Shown: positions 16,115 to 24,347, counted from the first letter of the stretch. The stretch: DNA of 64,000 nucleotides from Chromohalobacter sarecensis (GCF_023061135.1 NZ_JAKGAN010000009.1:1-64000), one strand, 5' to 3'. The notes: generated by a model not told the origin, from the sequence alone. Numbers and translations are program-made.

Positions 16115-16975
16115 TTACTCGCCAGCGGCGAGCCATTCGTCGATGAGGTCCTGGTTGTCATCGATCCACGTCTGCGCGCCCTCGACGGGATCGCCTGCCT
16201 TCTCGATATCGGCCATCAGAGTGCCGAGGCTGTCGTCATCCATGTGCCATTCGTTGAGCACCTGGGTGAGCCACGGGTCGTCATCGGTGAAGTTCTGGCG
16301 CGAGAACCAGTAGATGGTTTCGTTGTCGCCGTAAACGTTCTTGGGATCCTCGAGATATTTGAGATCGTATTCGGCGAAGGCCCAGTGAGGGCTCCATAGC
16401 GTTACGGCAATGGGCTCCTCGCGACTGTAGGCGTCGTCGAGCGCCGCCATCATCGCCGGCCCGGAGCTGTTGACCTGTTCGAGAGGCAGCGAGTACTCGT
16501 CGATCGCTTCGTCGGTCAGGCCGGCAATCGAGGATCCGGAGTCGATGCCGAGAATGGTGGGGCTGCCTTGGTATGCGAAATCGTCGGCATGTTCGCCGAG
16601 CTCGTCGAGGGTATCGATGTCGACATAGGTGGGCACCACGACGCCCAGTCCGGTGCCTTCATACCAGGCACCGTTGATTTCGACTCGGTCTTTATAGGGC
16701 TCGAGGTAGGGCGCATCGGTGGTGGGTAGCCAGATTTCTAGGGAGATATCGAAATCGCCATTGGCCAGGCCGCTGTAGAGGGCGTTCTTGCCCACATCCG
16801 AGAGCTCGATATCGTAATCGTACTTATCCTCGAGGATGATCTTCCACATATTGGCGACCGCGATGTTCTCGGCCCAGTTATTGGTGCCGATCACCAGTGA
16901 CTTGTCCTCGGCGTGGGCCGTTGTCGCGGCACTGAACAAGGCCGCAGCGGCCAGGGGGTAGAGAACCTTTTTCAT
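16115..16975 (-). CDS. ABC-type glycine betaine/quaternary amine binding protein (OpuAC/ProX type), orphan
   Basis: A 286-residue periplasmic binding protein with a clear signal peptide (MKKVLYPLAAAALFSAATTAHA, cut after residue 22). The mature part has the OpuAC pattern: NNWAENIAVANMWKIIL, then Asp-rich SDVGKNALYSGLANGDFDIS, WLPTT, and LWSPHWAFAEYDLKYL. Such proteins bind trimethylated or sulfonium osmolytes in a box of aromatic residues. No ABC ATPase or permease gene is nearby, so it must use a distant transporter or act otherwise. It converges on the BCCT genes and sits upstream-adjacent to the oxygenase gene cluster. Confidence 0.9.
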   Translation of the reverse strand: MKKVLYPLAAAALFSAATTAHAEDKSLVIGTNNWAENIAVANMWKIILEDKYDYDIELSDVGKNALYSGLANGDFDISLEIWLPTTDAPYLEPYKDRVEINGAWYEGTGLGVVVPTYVDIDTLDELGEHADDFAYQGSPTILGIDSGSSIAGLTDEAIDEYSLPLEQVNSSGPAMMAALDDAYSREEPIAVTLWSPHWAFAEYDLKYLEDPKNVYGDNETIYWFSRQNFTDDDPWLTQVLNEWHMDDDSLGTLMADIEKAGDPVEGAQTWIDDNQDLIDEWLAAGE

Positions 16976-17098
16976 AACGTTATCCCTCGGGTTTTTGTGT
17001 AAATCGAAAATTCCATATTATATCTATTCGGTACATCGCGCGCCTATCGATAGCCATTAGCGCTCACCAGGCGCCTTCCGGCAAAGGGGAGGGCCGCC

Positions 17099-18100
17099 TC
17101 AGGTGTCGGCGGCAGGCGCGCGTTCCAGACCCTGAAATTCGACGAAGGCCTGCATGCGTTCCCACAGTCGGTCGCCGTAGATATAGCCGCCGTCGCCAGC
17201 TGCGTCGGGCGCTTCGATGACGGCATCCACCGCTGGTTCGAAGAAGAACGGGATCGAATGCCGCGAGCGAGTGCCGCCGACGATACGATGCTCCGTGGCC
17301 TGAATGCGCCCGCCGGACCAGTCCGCCAGCAGGCGCCCGAAGTTGACCACCAGCGCATTTTCACGCGGCGGCACTTCTTCCCAGTCGCCGTTTGGGGTGC
17401 GCACTTGCAGACCACCGACCTGGTCCTGCCACAGCAGCGTGATGAAGCCGTTGTCGCAATGCGGCACGCCGACCAGCCAGCGCTGCGCATCGCCACTGCC
17501 GTCGACGGCCGGCATGGCGGCCAGGGTCTCGGCCGGACGCTCGGGATAATGGATCAGGCGCAGTGTCGAATTGCCGTGATCGAAGGGCCGCGTGAGTGTC
17601 TCGCGCGGTATGCCGAGCCCCTCGGCCAGCGCCCCGGCGATCACGCCGCCGAGCGCTTCCATCGCTTCATAGTAGGCGGCGAGATCCGCTGACCAACCGG
17701 GTAGAACGGATGCCGGCGGCTGCGGTGTGGGCTCGCGCAGCGGGTCGCCGCTCTGGGTATCCGCTCGCTCGGGGTGAGCGATGTCCGGGCCGAGGTCGAT
17801 GCCTTCCTTCCAGGTCGGGTCTTGGTTCTGGGGCGGAAAATAGCCGCGATAGACGTTGCGGTTGGCCGGTTCGAACTTGTGTCGCGCCAGCGCTTGCTTG
17901 TGCGCCGCGTCGAGCTCGAAGAAGCGCAGCAAGCGGGCGTGAATGTCATCAGCGAGCCCCAGTTGTGCCGGCGCGATGCCCACGGTCATGAAGCCGGAGT
18001 CGCAGGCGGCATCGACGATGGCACGGCGCGTCGCGTCGCGTGCCGGATCGTCGGCGAGCAGCGGCGTCAGGTCGATATGCGGAATCAGCGTCTGGCTCAT
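17099..18100 (-). CDS. Isopenicillin-N-synthase-type Fe(II)/2-oxoglutarate oxygenase
   Basis: A 333-residue non-haem iron oxygenase of the IPNS/plant-type 2OG oxygenase family. The N-terminal DIOX_N domain (IPHIDLTPLL to about 130) is followed by the catalytic jelly roll with iron ligands H214 and D216 in PHCDNG and H271, and the 2-oxoglutarate-binding R280-x-S282. ATG 18100 follows AAGGAG at a normal distance, so the longer frame is rejected. It is followed upstream by the DddP-like gene, 57 bases away, in the same direction. The substrate is unknown; context suggests a betaine-like solute. Confidence 0.9.
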   Translation of the reverse strand: MSQTLIPHIDLTPLLADDPARDATRRAIVDAACDSGFMTVGIAPAQLGLADDIHARLLRFFELDAAHKQALARHKFEPANRNVYRGYFPPQNQDPTWKEGIDLGPDIAHPERADTQSGDPLREPTPQPPASVLPGWSADLAAYYEAMEALGGVIAGALAEGLGIPRETLTRPFDHGNSTLRLIHYPERPAETLAAMPAVDGSGDAQRWLVGVPHCDNGFITLLWQDQVGGLQVRTPNGDWEEVPPRENALVVNFGRLLADWSGGRIQATEHRIVGGTRSRHSIPFFFEPAVDAVIEAPDAAGDGGYIYGDRLWERMQAFVEFQGLERAPAADT

Positions 18101-18157
18101 GGGGCTCCTTGGGTGACAAATGAACGCAACGGTTGCCGGCGGCACTGGCCTGGTGTG

Positions 18158-19435
18158 TCAGTCGGCCAGCAACCGCTCATCAAGAGGATAGTCGGAAAGC
18201 AATTCGACCTGACCGTCGTCGCGAATGTAAAGCTGCTCCTCGAGCTTGACGCCTTCGCCACCGTCTTCGTGGCCGATGTAGCTCTCCACGCAGAGCGTCA
18301 TGCCCGGCTGCATGATGCCGTCGTAGCCCTTGTCGTCGATGTCCTCGCGGTGAACGATGTAGGGATACTCGCCGGTCATGCCGACGCCGTGGGCCAATGC
18401 GAAATAACGCCGTGCCTTGTAGGGCTCGGGGATCTGCCAGGCTTTCTCGGCGTACTCCTTGAACGACACGCCCGGCGCGATCAGTGCCATGTTATGGCGC
18501 ACCTGGTCGAAGGCCATGCGATAGAGCTCGCGTTGGGTCGCTGTCGCCTTGTCGTCGCCGCACAGGAAGGTGCGCGAGAAGTCGGCGTAGTAGCCATAGC
18601 GGCCGACCACGTCGGTATCCAGCGCCACCAGCTCACCGGCCTGCATGGCTCTATTGGAGCATTCCTGAAACCAGGGATTGGTGCGCGGCCCGGAGTTCAT
18701 CAGCCGCGTTTCGACGTAGTCGGCGTCGGTGGCGATGATGTGCTGGTGCAGCTGCGACCAGACCTCGTTTTCCGTGGCGCCGGGATGAATCGACGCTTCC
18801 AGCTTGCGGACGCCGTTCTCCACCGCGCGCAGTGAGCTGCGTACCATCTTGATTTCGTTGGGCACCTTGATGGCGCGTGCGCGTTCCAACGGCACCTGGG
18901 CATCGCAGATTTGCCAGCCGTGTTCGACCAGCGCAAAGGCCGCGTGCGAGGTGGCGCTTTCGATGGCCACCTTGTCGCCTTTTTGCCCGCCGCACTGGCG
19001 TACCAATGCGTCGATCTCGTTCGCCCAGGCTTGGGTGGTCTGCTGTAGATTATCTTCACAGAAGTAATAGGAGATCGCCGTCGCCGGGCGTGTCTCGTCG
19101 ATGCCGGGTAAGCCTTCGGTCAAGTGGCTGCAGCCGGAGAATTCGAACATCACCACCGGGCCTTGCGCCGGCACGAAGGCGTAGCGGGCCGGGTTGCGTG
19201 CCGAGTAGACCTGCATGTTGCGCGCGCCGGTGGCATAGCGCACGTGAGTCGGGTCGAACAGCACGGCGGCGACGATATCGCGCTTTTTCAGTTCCGCCCG
19301 GGTGCGGGCCAGTCGATCCAGGAGAATCTGCTGGATTTCTGACGGCGTTGGTTCGCACTCGGCGGGGTCGTGCGTCGGCGCCAGGATATCGGTGCCTTCC
19401 AGCAGCGAAGGCAGTGTAGATGACAAGCTGGTCAT
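18158..19435 (-). CDS. DddP-like M24-family (creatinase/aminopeptidase P fold) protein
   Basis: A 425-residue M24-fold protein whose sequence is closest to DddP, the iron-dependent DMSP lyase, in segments LFDPTHVRYAT, NSGPRTNPWFQEC, AHGVG and CVES. All six DddP metal ligands are present: D273, D275, D285, H349, E384 and E399; Tyr344 matches the active-site Tyr366. At the position of the proposed DddP catalytic base (Asp377, six residues after the metal His) this protein has Gly355. It could be a DMSP lyase variant, or a hydrolase on another betaine. It is flanked by two Fe/2OG oxygenase genes in the same orientation. Confidence 0.8.
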   Translation of the reverse strand: MTSLSSTLPSLLEGTDILAPTHDPAECEPTPSEIQQILLDRLARTRAELKKRDIVAAVLFDPTHVRYATGARNMQVYSARNPARYAFVPAQGPVVMFEFSGCSHLTEGLPGIDETRPATAISYYFCEDNLQQTTQAWANEIDALVRQCGGQKGDKVAIESATSHAAFALVEHGWQICDAQVPLERARAIKVPNEIKMVRSSLRAVENGVRKLEASIHPGATENEVWSQLHQHIIATDADYVETRLMNSGPRTNPWFQECSNRAMQAGELVALDTDVVGRYGYYADFSRTFLCGDDKATATQRELYRMAFDQVRHNMALIAPGVSFKEYAEKAWQIPEPYKARRYFALAHGVGMTGEYPYIVHREDIDDKGYDGIMQPGMTLCVESYIGHEDGGEGVKLEEQLYIRDDGQVELLSDYPLDERLLAD

Positions 19436-19488
19436 GGTCGGTTACCCGTTATTGGAATGAGAAAAGTCGTAGTTTTTAGCCACGTCGA

Positions 19489-20421
19489 TTAATCGAGCAG
19501 ACCGTCGGCGCGCCCTTCTCGGCGCTTTTCTGCCTCGATATGCGCTTCGGAGACACGTCCGTAGAGCTGGCGCGTGCGTTCCAGCCGGCCCACGACGCCC
19601 GGCTGCTGCGAATAGGCGAAGATCGCCGTGTGGCGCTCACGGTCACCACCGACGCGCGTCACCCGGTGCAGCGAGTAACGGCCCTTGAAGAGTTGCAGGT
19701 CGCCGGGGCGCAGCAGCAACGTACGCGGCGTGGTCTCGTCTTCGCCGCGAATCACCGCGCCGACGCCATCGTAGTTCTCGCCCGCCGGCGTGCGGATGTT
19801 GGGGCAGTACTGGAACTCGCCGCCGCTGTCCGGCATGTCGGTCATCATCGTGACGATGTATTCGTTGGTATCGTAGTGCCAGGGCTGTTCGGTGCCCGGC
19901 GGCAACACGTTCTGCACCAGCCCGGCGAAGGGATCGGCGTACTCGAACACCTCTTCCTCGTCCAGGCATGCGGCGACCAGGCGCTTCATCGCCGGCGACA
20001 CGTAGAGCTGTTGAATCACCGTGTCCGCGGGGATCATGTCACGGGTTACGAAGCCGCTGGTGCGCTCCATGAAGATGCGACGCGGGTCGTTTTCCGGCAG
20101 CGTTGCGTCATCGCGGGTAAACCAAGCGTTGACGCGGCGGCTGGCATAATAGCTCTTGGCCGAGAGGTCACGTCCTTCCTGGCGGGCCTGCTCCAAGGCG
20201 TCGGGGCGCAGGAAGCCGCGCAGCACGGCGCAGCCTTCGCGATCCAGGTCCTCGTGAACCCGCGCGATTTCGGCTTGCAGGCGCGGGTCGTCGGCGTCAT
20301 GCAGGGGGTAGCGCTGGGTGTCGACGAGTGCGCTCAGGTCGGTGCGTTCGGCGTCCGCCAGCCATTGCTGGGCCGGCTTGGAGGAGACGTCGGGCTGGGT
20401 CGTGGCAGCGGTGGTACCCAT
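19489..20421 (-). CDS. PhyH-like Fe(II)/2-oxoglutarate oxygenase
   Basis: A 310-residue oxygenase with a C-terminal catalytic core: iron ligands H182 and D184 in WHYDTNEY and H252 in SLHRVTRV, with R263 placed to bind 2-oxoglutarate. It is not ectoine hydroxylase: the EctD signature is absent. The frame is open to 20625, but ATG 20421 follows GAGAGGA, and the longer N-terminus would overlap the LysR gene and is low-complexity. It is first in a leftward group with the DddP-like and IPNS-like genes. Substrate unknown. Confidence 0.85.
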   Translation of the reverse strand: MGTTAATTQPDVSSKPAQQWLADAERTDLSALVDTQRYPLHDADDPRLQAEIARVHEDLDREGCAVLRGFLRPDALEQARQEGRDLSAKSYYASRRVNAWFTRDDATLPENDPRRIFMERTSGFVTRDMIPADTVIQQLYVSPAMKRLVAACLDEEEVFEYADPFAGLVQNVLPPGTEQPWHYDTNEYIVTMMTDMPDSGGEFQYCPNIRTPAGENYDGVGAVIRGEDETTPRTLLLRPGDLQLFKGRYSLHRVTRVGGDRERHTAIFAYSQQPGVVGRLERTRQLYGRVSEAHIEAEKRREGRADGLLD

Positions 20422-20551
20422 GGGGGCGTCCTCTCGATCAGCGGGATTGTCGGCATCAATGGGGCGGTCGTCGTCGCCGGTCATATTGGCCGGCGCGTCG
20501 ACGTCCTCTATGCTGGACGGGTCCGTTCGATCAGGGAAACGAGTCATTCCA

Positions 20552-21439
20552 ATGGCAGCCATCGGCATTTCCGATAGCACGCAGTTGGCGGCGCTGGACA
20601 GCGATTTGCTGCTGGCGTTCGTCACCGTGGCCGATAGCGGTGGCTTTACCGCAGCGGCGCGCTATCTGCACAAGACGCAATCGACCATCAGCCTGCGTAT
20701 CAATACGTTGGAAACGAGGCTCGACACGCGGCTGATCGAACGCGGCAGTCGTCGGCTCAAGTTGACCGACGATGGCGAAACCTTCCTCGTCTATGCGCGG
20801 CGCTTGTTGCAGTTGCAACGCGAAGCGATCGCCGCGCTCGGCCGCTCGCAGCCGGTGACGCTGCGCTTCGGGCTCCCCGAGGATTACGCCGATACCTGGC
20901 TGCCGGCACTGCTTGAACGCTTCGGCGCTCGGCATCCCGACGTGCATGTACATATCCACTGTCGCATGTCGACGGAGTTGCTGGAGCAGCTAGAGAAAGG
21001 GTCGTTGGATATCGTGCTGGCGGTGCAGCATGAACCGAGTAGCGGTGGGCGCCCCGTGACCACGGAGGAGGTGGTCTGGGCGGCGCATCGGCGTTTCGAA
21101 CTCGACGCCGAACGACCGATTCCACTGGCGCTGTTTCCGGAGCAGTGCGTCTACCGGCGTCGGGCGCTGGCCGCGCTCGCCGACATCGGCCGCGATTGGC
21201 AACTCGTCTCCACCAGTCAAAGCCCCAGCGGGTTGAAAGTCATCGTGGGGCAGGGCCAAACCTTGACGGTTGGGGAGCGACGCTTGCTTCCCGAAGGGTG
21301 GCAAGTGTTGGGCGCCGCCGAAGGCCTGCCGCCGTTACCGCCGGCGGTGCTCGAAGTACATCGCTCCCCCAGCCCTATGCATCCGGCCTTCGATGACTTC
21401 GTCGCCTTGATCGCCGAGGTACTGGAGGAGGGCGGTTAA
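20552..21439 (+). CDS. LysR-family transcriptional regulator of the oxygenase/DddP-like cluster
   Basis: A 295-residue LysR-type activator with an N-terminal winged helix-turn-helix (DLLLAFVTVADSGGFTAAARYLHKTQ...) and a C-terminal effector domain beginning near VTLRFGLPEDYAD. ATG 20552 gives the standard N-terminus; an upstream in-frame extension is antisense to the oxygenase gene and is not credible. The 130-base divergent gap to the oxygenase start should hold its operator, so it probably controls the degradation genes in response to their substrate. Confidence 0.92.
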   Translation: MAAIGISDSTQLAALDSDLLLAFVTVADSGGFTAAARYLHKTQSTISLRINTLETRLDTRLIERGSRRLKLTDDGETFLVYARRLLQLQREAIAALGRSQPVTLRFGLPEDYADTWLPALLERFGARHPDVHVHIHCRMSTELLEQLEKGSLDIVLAVQHEPSSGGRPVTTEEVVWAAHRRFELDAERPIPLALFPEQCVYRRRALAALADIGRDWQLVSTSQSPSGLKVIVGQGQTLTVGERRLLPEGWQVLGAAEGLPPLPPAVLEVHRSPSPMHPAFDDFVALIAEVLEEGG

Positions 21440-21466
21440 TACCGCCATTCGACATGCAGGGTTCGC

Positions 21467-21757
21467 TCAGGCCACCCGAGGACGAATGCCCTCAAAATGG
21501 CCGTGGCGTCTGGCTTCCTCCAGGTCATGGGCGTTCTGCAATCTCAGCCAATAGCCCGGGCTGGTGCCGAAGTAAATCGACAGTCGCAGATCCGTATCCG
21601 CCGTGATCGCTCGAGCCCCGCGTGTGATTTCACCGATACGCGTGGCAGGCACACCGATAGCCGTCGCTAGGGCATTCTTGGTCAAGCCTAGCTGCCCGAT
21701 AAAATCCTCTAGCAGAATCTCACCGGGATGAATGTTGGGGAGCCGTTCTTCAGTCAT
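21467..21757 (-). CDS. higA: HigA-type antitoxin
   Basis: A 96-residue HTH (XRE) protein with the HigA signature NIHPGEILLEDF at the N-terminus, the helix-turn-helix LTKNALATAIGVPATRIGEITRG, and SIYFGTSPGYWLRLQ. It binds and inactivates the HigB RNase and represses its own operon. ATG 21757 is chosen for the conserved N-terminus. It follows higB by 13 bases, the toxin-first order typical of higBA. Confidence 0.95.
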   Translation of the reverse strand: MTEERLPNIHPGEILLEDFIGQLGLTKNALATAIGVPATRIGEITRGARAITADTDLRLSIYFGTSPGYWLRLQNAHDLEEARRHGHFEGIRPRVA

Positions 21758-21770
21758 GGTTTTACCTCCC

Positions 21771-22052
21771 TCAGTGATAATCGATGATTTCAGCATCATG
21801 GGCGTTGCCGCTCTCGAACCGAAAACAAATTCGCCACTGATCGTTGATACGAATGCTGTATTGTCCCTCGCGATTACCTTGCAGCGCTTCTAAACGGTTA
21901 CCGGGAGGGATGCGTAGGTCGTCGAGTTGAGCGGCGGCATCCAACTGGCGCAGCTTTTTCAAGGCGGCGCGTTGCATGTCTTGTGGAAGCCTTCTAGTGA
22001 CCTTGCCAGCGGCGATGGTGGCAGTTTGTTTATCCTTGAAGCTTTTGATCAC
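21771..22052 (-). CDS. higB: HigB-type mRNA interferase toxin
   Basis: A 93-residue RelE/HigB-fold toxin that cleaves mRNA on the ribosome. Visible family segments are IKSFKDKQT, LRIPPGNRLEALQGNREGQYSIRIND and QWRICFRF, with the C-terminal IIDYH. GTG 22052 is the start because AAGGAGG sits nine bases before it; the longer frame is spurious. First gene of higBA, with a palindromic candidate operator 37 bases upstream. Confidence 0.95.
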   Translation of the reverse strand: MIKSFKDKQTATIAAGKVTRRLPQDMQRAALKKLRQLDAAAQLDDLRIPPGNRLEALQGNREGQYSIRINDQWRICFRFESGNAHDAEIIDYH

Positions 22053-22074
22053 GCCGGCCTCCTTTTGGTAAAGA

Positions 22075-22111
22075 ATAACGCACAGCAGCATATGACGCAA
22101 TGCGTTATATG
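22075..22111. promoter_or_regulatory. Candidate HigA operator upstream of higB
   Basis: A 23-bp palindrome (22089-22111, arms CATATGACGCA and TGCGTTATATG, one mismatch pair) with an extra half-site ATAACGCA at 22075-22082. It sits just upstream of the higB ribosome binding site, where autoregulatory HigA or HigBA binding is expected. Confidence 0.55.
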
Positions 22112-22131
22112 TGGGCAGGCGATCAGCAGGG

Positions 22132-22824
22132 TTAGCGTTTTGTAGCGTAACGCTTGGCCAGGTGTTGTGCCTGTCGGTAACGAGAGGCCTGTATCTCGGC
22201 CATGTCGGCGACGACGTGGTCGTGGATGGCGGCTGGGGCTGTTTCGGGGCGTCCGGCATCAAACGGCGGCGCGGGCGCATATTCGAGAATCAGTTGAGAA
22301 CGCTGAGCGGTCTCGTCATCGGTTAACTCTGCGATGACGGTCAGCGCGAAATCGATTCCGGCCGTAACACCGCCGCCCGTGATGATCTCTTCATCGCGCA
22401 CTACACGTGCTGGGTCCGGGATGGCGCCGAACAATGAGAGCATGTCGCGCCACGCCCAATGACAGGCGGCTCGTCTTCCGTGGAGCAGCCCCGCCGCTCC
22501 CAGAATCAATGAGCCGGTGCATACCGAGGTCACGAACTTTGCGGTGCCGGCCAAGTGTCGAATGGCGTGGATAAAACGGACGTCCTCGGCTGCATCGAGG
22601 CAGCCCACGCCACCGGGAACGCAGAGGACGTCACAAGTCGCGATGTCTGTCAGGTCGTCCAGGTTGGAAAACGTCAATCCTTGGGCGTCAACGGGCTCCC
22701 CGTCGATGGATGCGACCACCACGTCGATTTGCGGCACCCGCGAGAAGAATTGATGAGGCCCGGTGAAATCCAGGTGCGTTACGCCGGGGTAGATCGGTAT
22801 GACGATACGTATCTTCGAGTCCAC
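22132..22824 (-). CDS. DJ-1/PfpI-family protein, isonitrile hydratase-like
   Basis: A 230-residue DJ-1/PfpI-fold protein resembling Pseudomonas isonitrile hydratase InhA, which hydrates isonitriles to N-formamides. Nucleophile C102 lies in SVCTGSLILGAAGLL and D19 and T103 match the InhA catalytic Asp17 and Thr102. Other matches are LDFTGPHQF, GGGVTAGIDFAL and LEYAPAPPFDAG. It lacks the AraC-type HTH domain of related regulators. It stands alone between higBA and a LysE exporter. Confidence 0.85.
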   Translation of the reverse strand: MDSKIRIVIPIYPGVTHLDFTGPHQFFSRVPQIDVVVASIDGEPVDAQGLTFSNLDDLTDIATCDVLCVPGGVGCLDAAEDVRFIHAIRHLAGTAKFVTSVCTGSLILGAAGLLHGRRAACHWAWRDMLSLFGAIPDPARVVRDEEIITGGGVTAGIDFALTVIAELTDDETAQRSQLILEYAPAPPFDAGRPETAPAAIHDHVVADMAEIQASRYRQAQHLAKRYATKR

Positions 22825-22980
22825 GATAGCTGCCTCTGTAGAGCGGGTTCGAGGTTTAGATTAGCCTGTAGCGTGATAGTCTCAAATGACCTATAACCCT
22901 CGTTTTCCGCCATGACGCTATCGTTTGGCTTTCGCACCCTGACACTGCGCCGTATTGGGTTGGATCATCATTCTCCCGGT

Positions 22981-23694
22981 TTAAGTCTGGCGTTTTGCCA
23001 ACGCCAACCACCCGGCCAGGCCAACCATTAGCGAGCCACTGATACCATCCATCCAGCGTTGCCGACTCAGACTGATGCTGCCGCGCCCGAGTAGATGCCC
23101 CGCGCCGGCATAGAGCAGCGCGCAAGCGAACTCGATCAGGATATAGGCCAGCCCCGCCAGCATGATGGCCGGTGCAAACGACGCTCCATCGGCATGCAAA
23201 AACTGCGGCAGGAAGAGCGCAAACAGCACATATGCCTTGGGGTTGGAAAATGCGACCAGCGCTTCCCGGCGTAGCAGCGGCCAGGCCTGCGCGGTTTCGA
23301 CGCTCTCGCTCGGACTTACCGCTGTAGGTCGCCAAGCCGTGAGCAATGATCTCACTCCGAGATATGACAGATACCCCACGCCAATCCACTTGAGCACGCT
23401 GAAGAACATCGCGGAGGTGGCCAGCCAATGCCCAAGTCCCACGGCGACACCGACTACCATCAGCGTGAACGCTGCGAAGCGTCCGCAGGCCGCCGTCATG
23501 GCAGGCGTAACACCGACATGAAAACCATTGGAAAGCGATAAGAGCTGGTTTGCACCCGGGGTCAGCGCCATGACTATGGACGCACCGATCAGAAGCGGCC
23601 AATCGATGGAGGTAACCGCATCCGGGAACGCCTGCGTCATGGCCATGATAATCAGGGCCAGGAGGCCACTACAGAATAACGGGATGCGGATCAT
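22981..23694 (-). CDS. LysE/RhtB-family amino-acid exporter
   Basis: A 237-residue inner-membrane protein with about six helices. The LysE signature ALTPGANQLLSLSNGFHVG is at the first cytoplasmic loop, and the central RREALVAFSNPKAYVLFALFLPQF segment is diagnostic. ATG 23694 has GGAAGGAG seven bases upstream and is preferred to the GTG two codons earlier. Exported substrate unknown. Confidence 0.9.
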   Translation of the reverse strand: MIRIPLFCSGLLALIIMAMTQAFPDAVTSIDWPLLIGASIVMALTPGANQLLSLSNGFHVGVTPAMTAACGRFAAFTLMVVGVAVGLGHWLATSAMFFSVLKWIGVGYLSYLGVRSLLTAWRPTAVSPSESVETAQAWPLLRREALVAFSNPKAYVLFALFLPQFLHADGASFAPAIMLAGLAYILIEFACALLYAGAGHLLGRGSISLSRQRWMDGISGSLMVGLAGWLALAKRQT

Positions 23695-23741
23695 GGTCAC
23701 TCCTTCCTTGGTAGAAAACCGTCAGTGACTCTCGGTGTTAT

Positions 23742-24347
23742 TTATTCTGTCGATGTTCGATGCGTAATAGCCGGCCAACCGAAGCACAAATGGATTAGCG
23801 GTGTTATAGGCGCTTCGAGGGCCAGCGCTTCTGTCGTGGCCTCGTCGTGGAAGCCGGCGACGAGCACGCTGCCCAGTCCTTCGGCCGTTGCTTGCAACTG
23901 AATGTTCTGAGCTGCGGCGCCTGCCTCGATCCAAGCATAGCGTTGGCCGCGTGTCCCGTAGGGCGGTTGATCGCCGAATGCCTGTGTCGCGGTTTCCATG
24001 TCGGCACAGATCGTGATAATGCCGGCAGCCTGGCCGATCCAGGGTTGATCGTCGAGTGCAGCTTGCTGGAGTGCATCTCGTATGTCGTGGTCGAGGTGCG
24101 TTTTTAGCATGCAGTTTTCGGGGTCGAAGGTGTAGGTCGCTGCGTCCAGGTCGCGAATGCGCCCGGCTATTGCCAGCAAATGCAGGGGATAGAGGGCTCC
24201 CGCCGAAGGCACGCTGCGCCTACTGCCGGCATGAGTGATGCCTTGGGCAATCTCAAGCAGCCTGTCGAGCATTGCGCGAGGAACCGGTTGTGGGCTGAAA
24301 TCACGACAGCTATAACGCGACCGGGCGATTTGCTCGAGCGATGCCAT
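23742..24347 (-). CDS. SagB/ThcOx-type nitroreductase family protein
   Basis: A 201-residue FMN-dependent oxidoreductase of the nitroreductase superfamily. SRYSCRDFSPQPVP binds the FMN phosphate, RSVPSAGALYPLHLL is the SagB-type segment, and GAAAQNIQLQATAEGLGSV is the shared dimer/FMN motif. ATG 24347 follows AAGGAGAG. No azoline or peptide-modification genes surround it, so it is probably a stand-alone reductase rather than part of a toxin-maturation complex. Confidence 0.85.
   Translation of the reverse strand: MASLEQIARSRYSCRDFSPQPVPRAMLDRLLEIAQGITHAGSRRSVPSAGALYPLHLLAIAGRIRDLDAATYTFDPENCMLKTHLDHDIRDALQQAALDDQPWIGQAAGIITICADMETATQAFGDQPPYGTRGQRYAWIEAGAAAQNIQLQATAEGLGSVLVAGFHDEATTEALALEAPITPLIHLCFGWPAITHRTSTE

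Noticed and set aside
18158..19435. Ectoine hydrolase DoeA or a plain Xaa-Pro aminopeptidase
   Set aside because: The segments NSGPRTNPWFQEC and the metal-site spacing fit DddP better than DoeA or PepP; no doeB or other ectoine genes are adjacent. It is kept as DddP-like.
19489..20421. Ectoine hydroxylase EctD
   Set aside because: Although a PhyH-type oxygenase in a likely halophile, it lacks the EctD signature around the first iron ligand and is not beside ectABC.
20318..20551. N-terminal extension of the LysR gene, and of the PhyH-like gene to 20625
   Set aside because: The two extensions overlap each other on opposite strands, are low-complexity, and the shorter starts give normal family N-termini.
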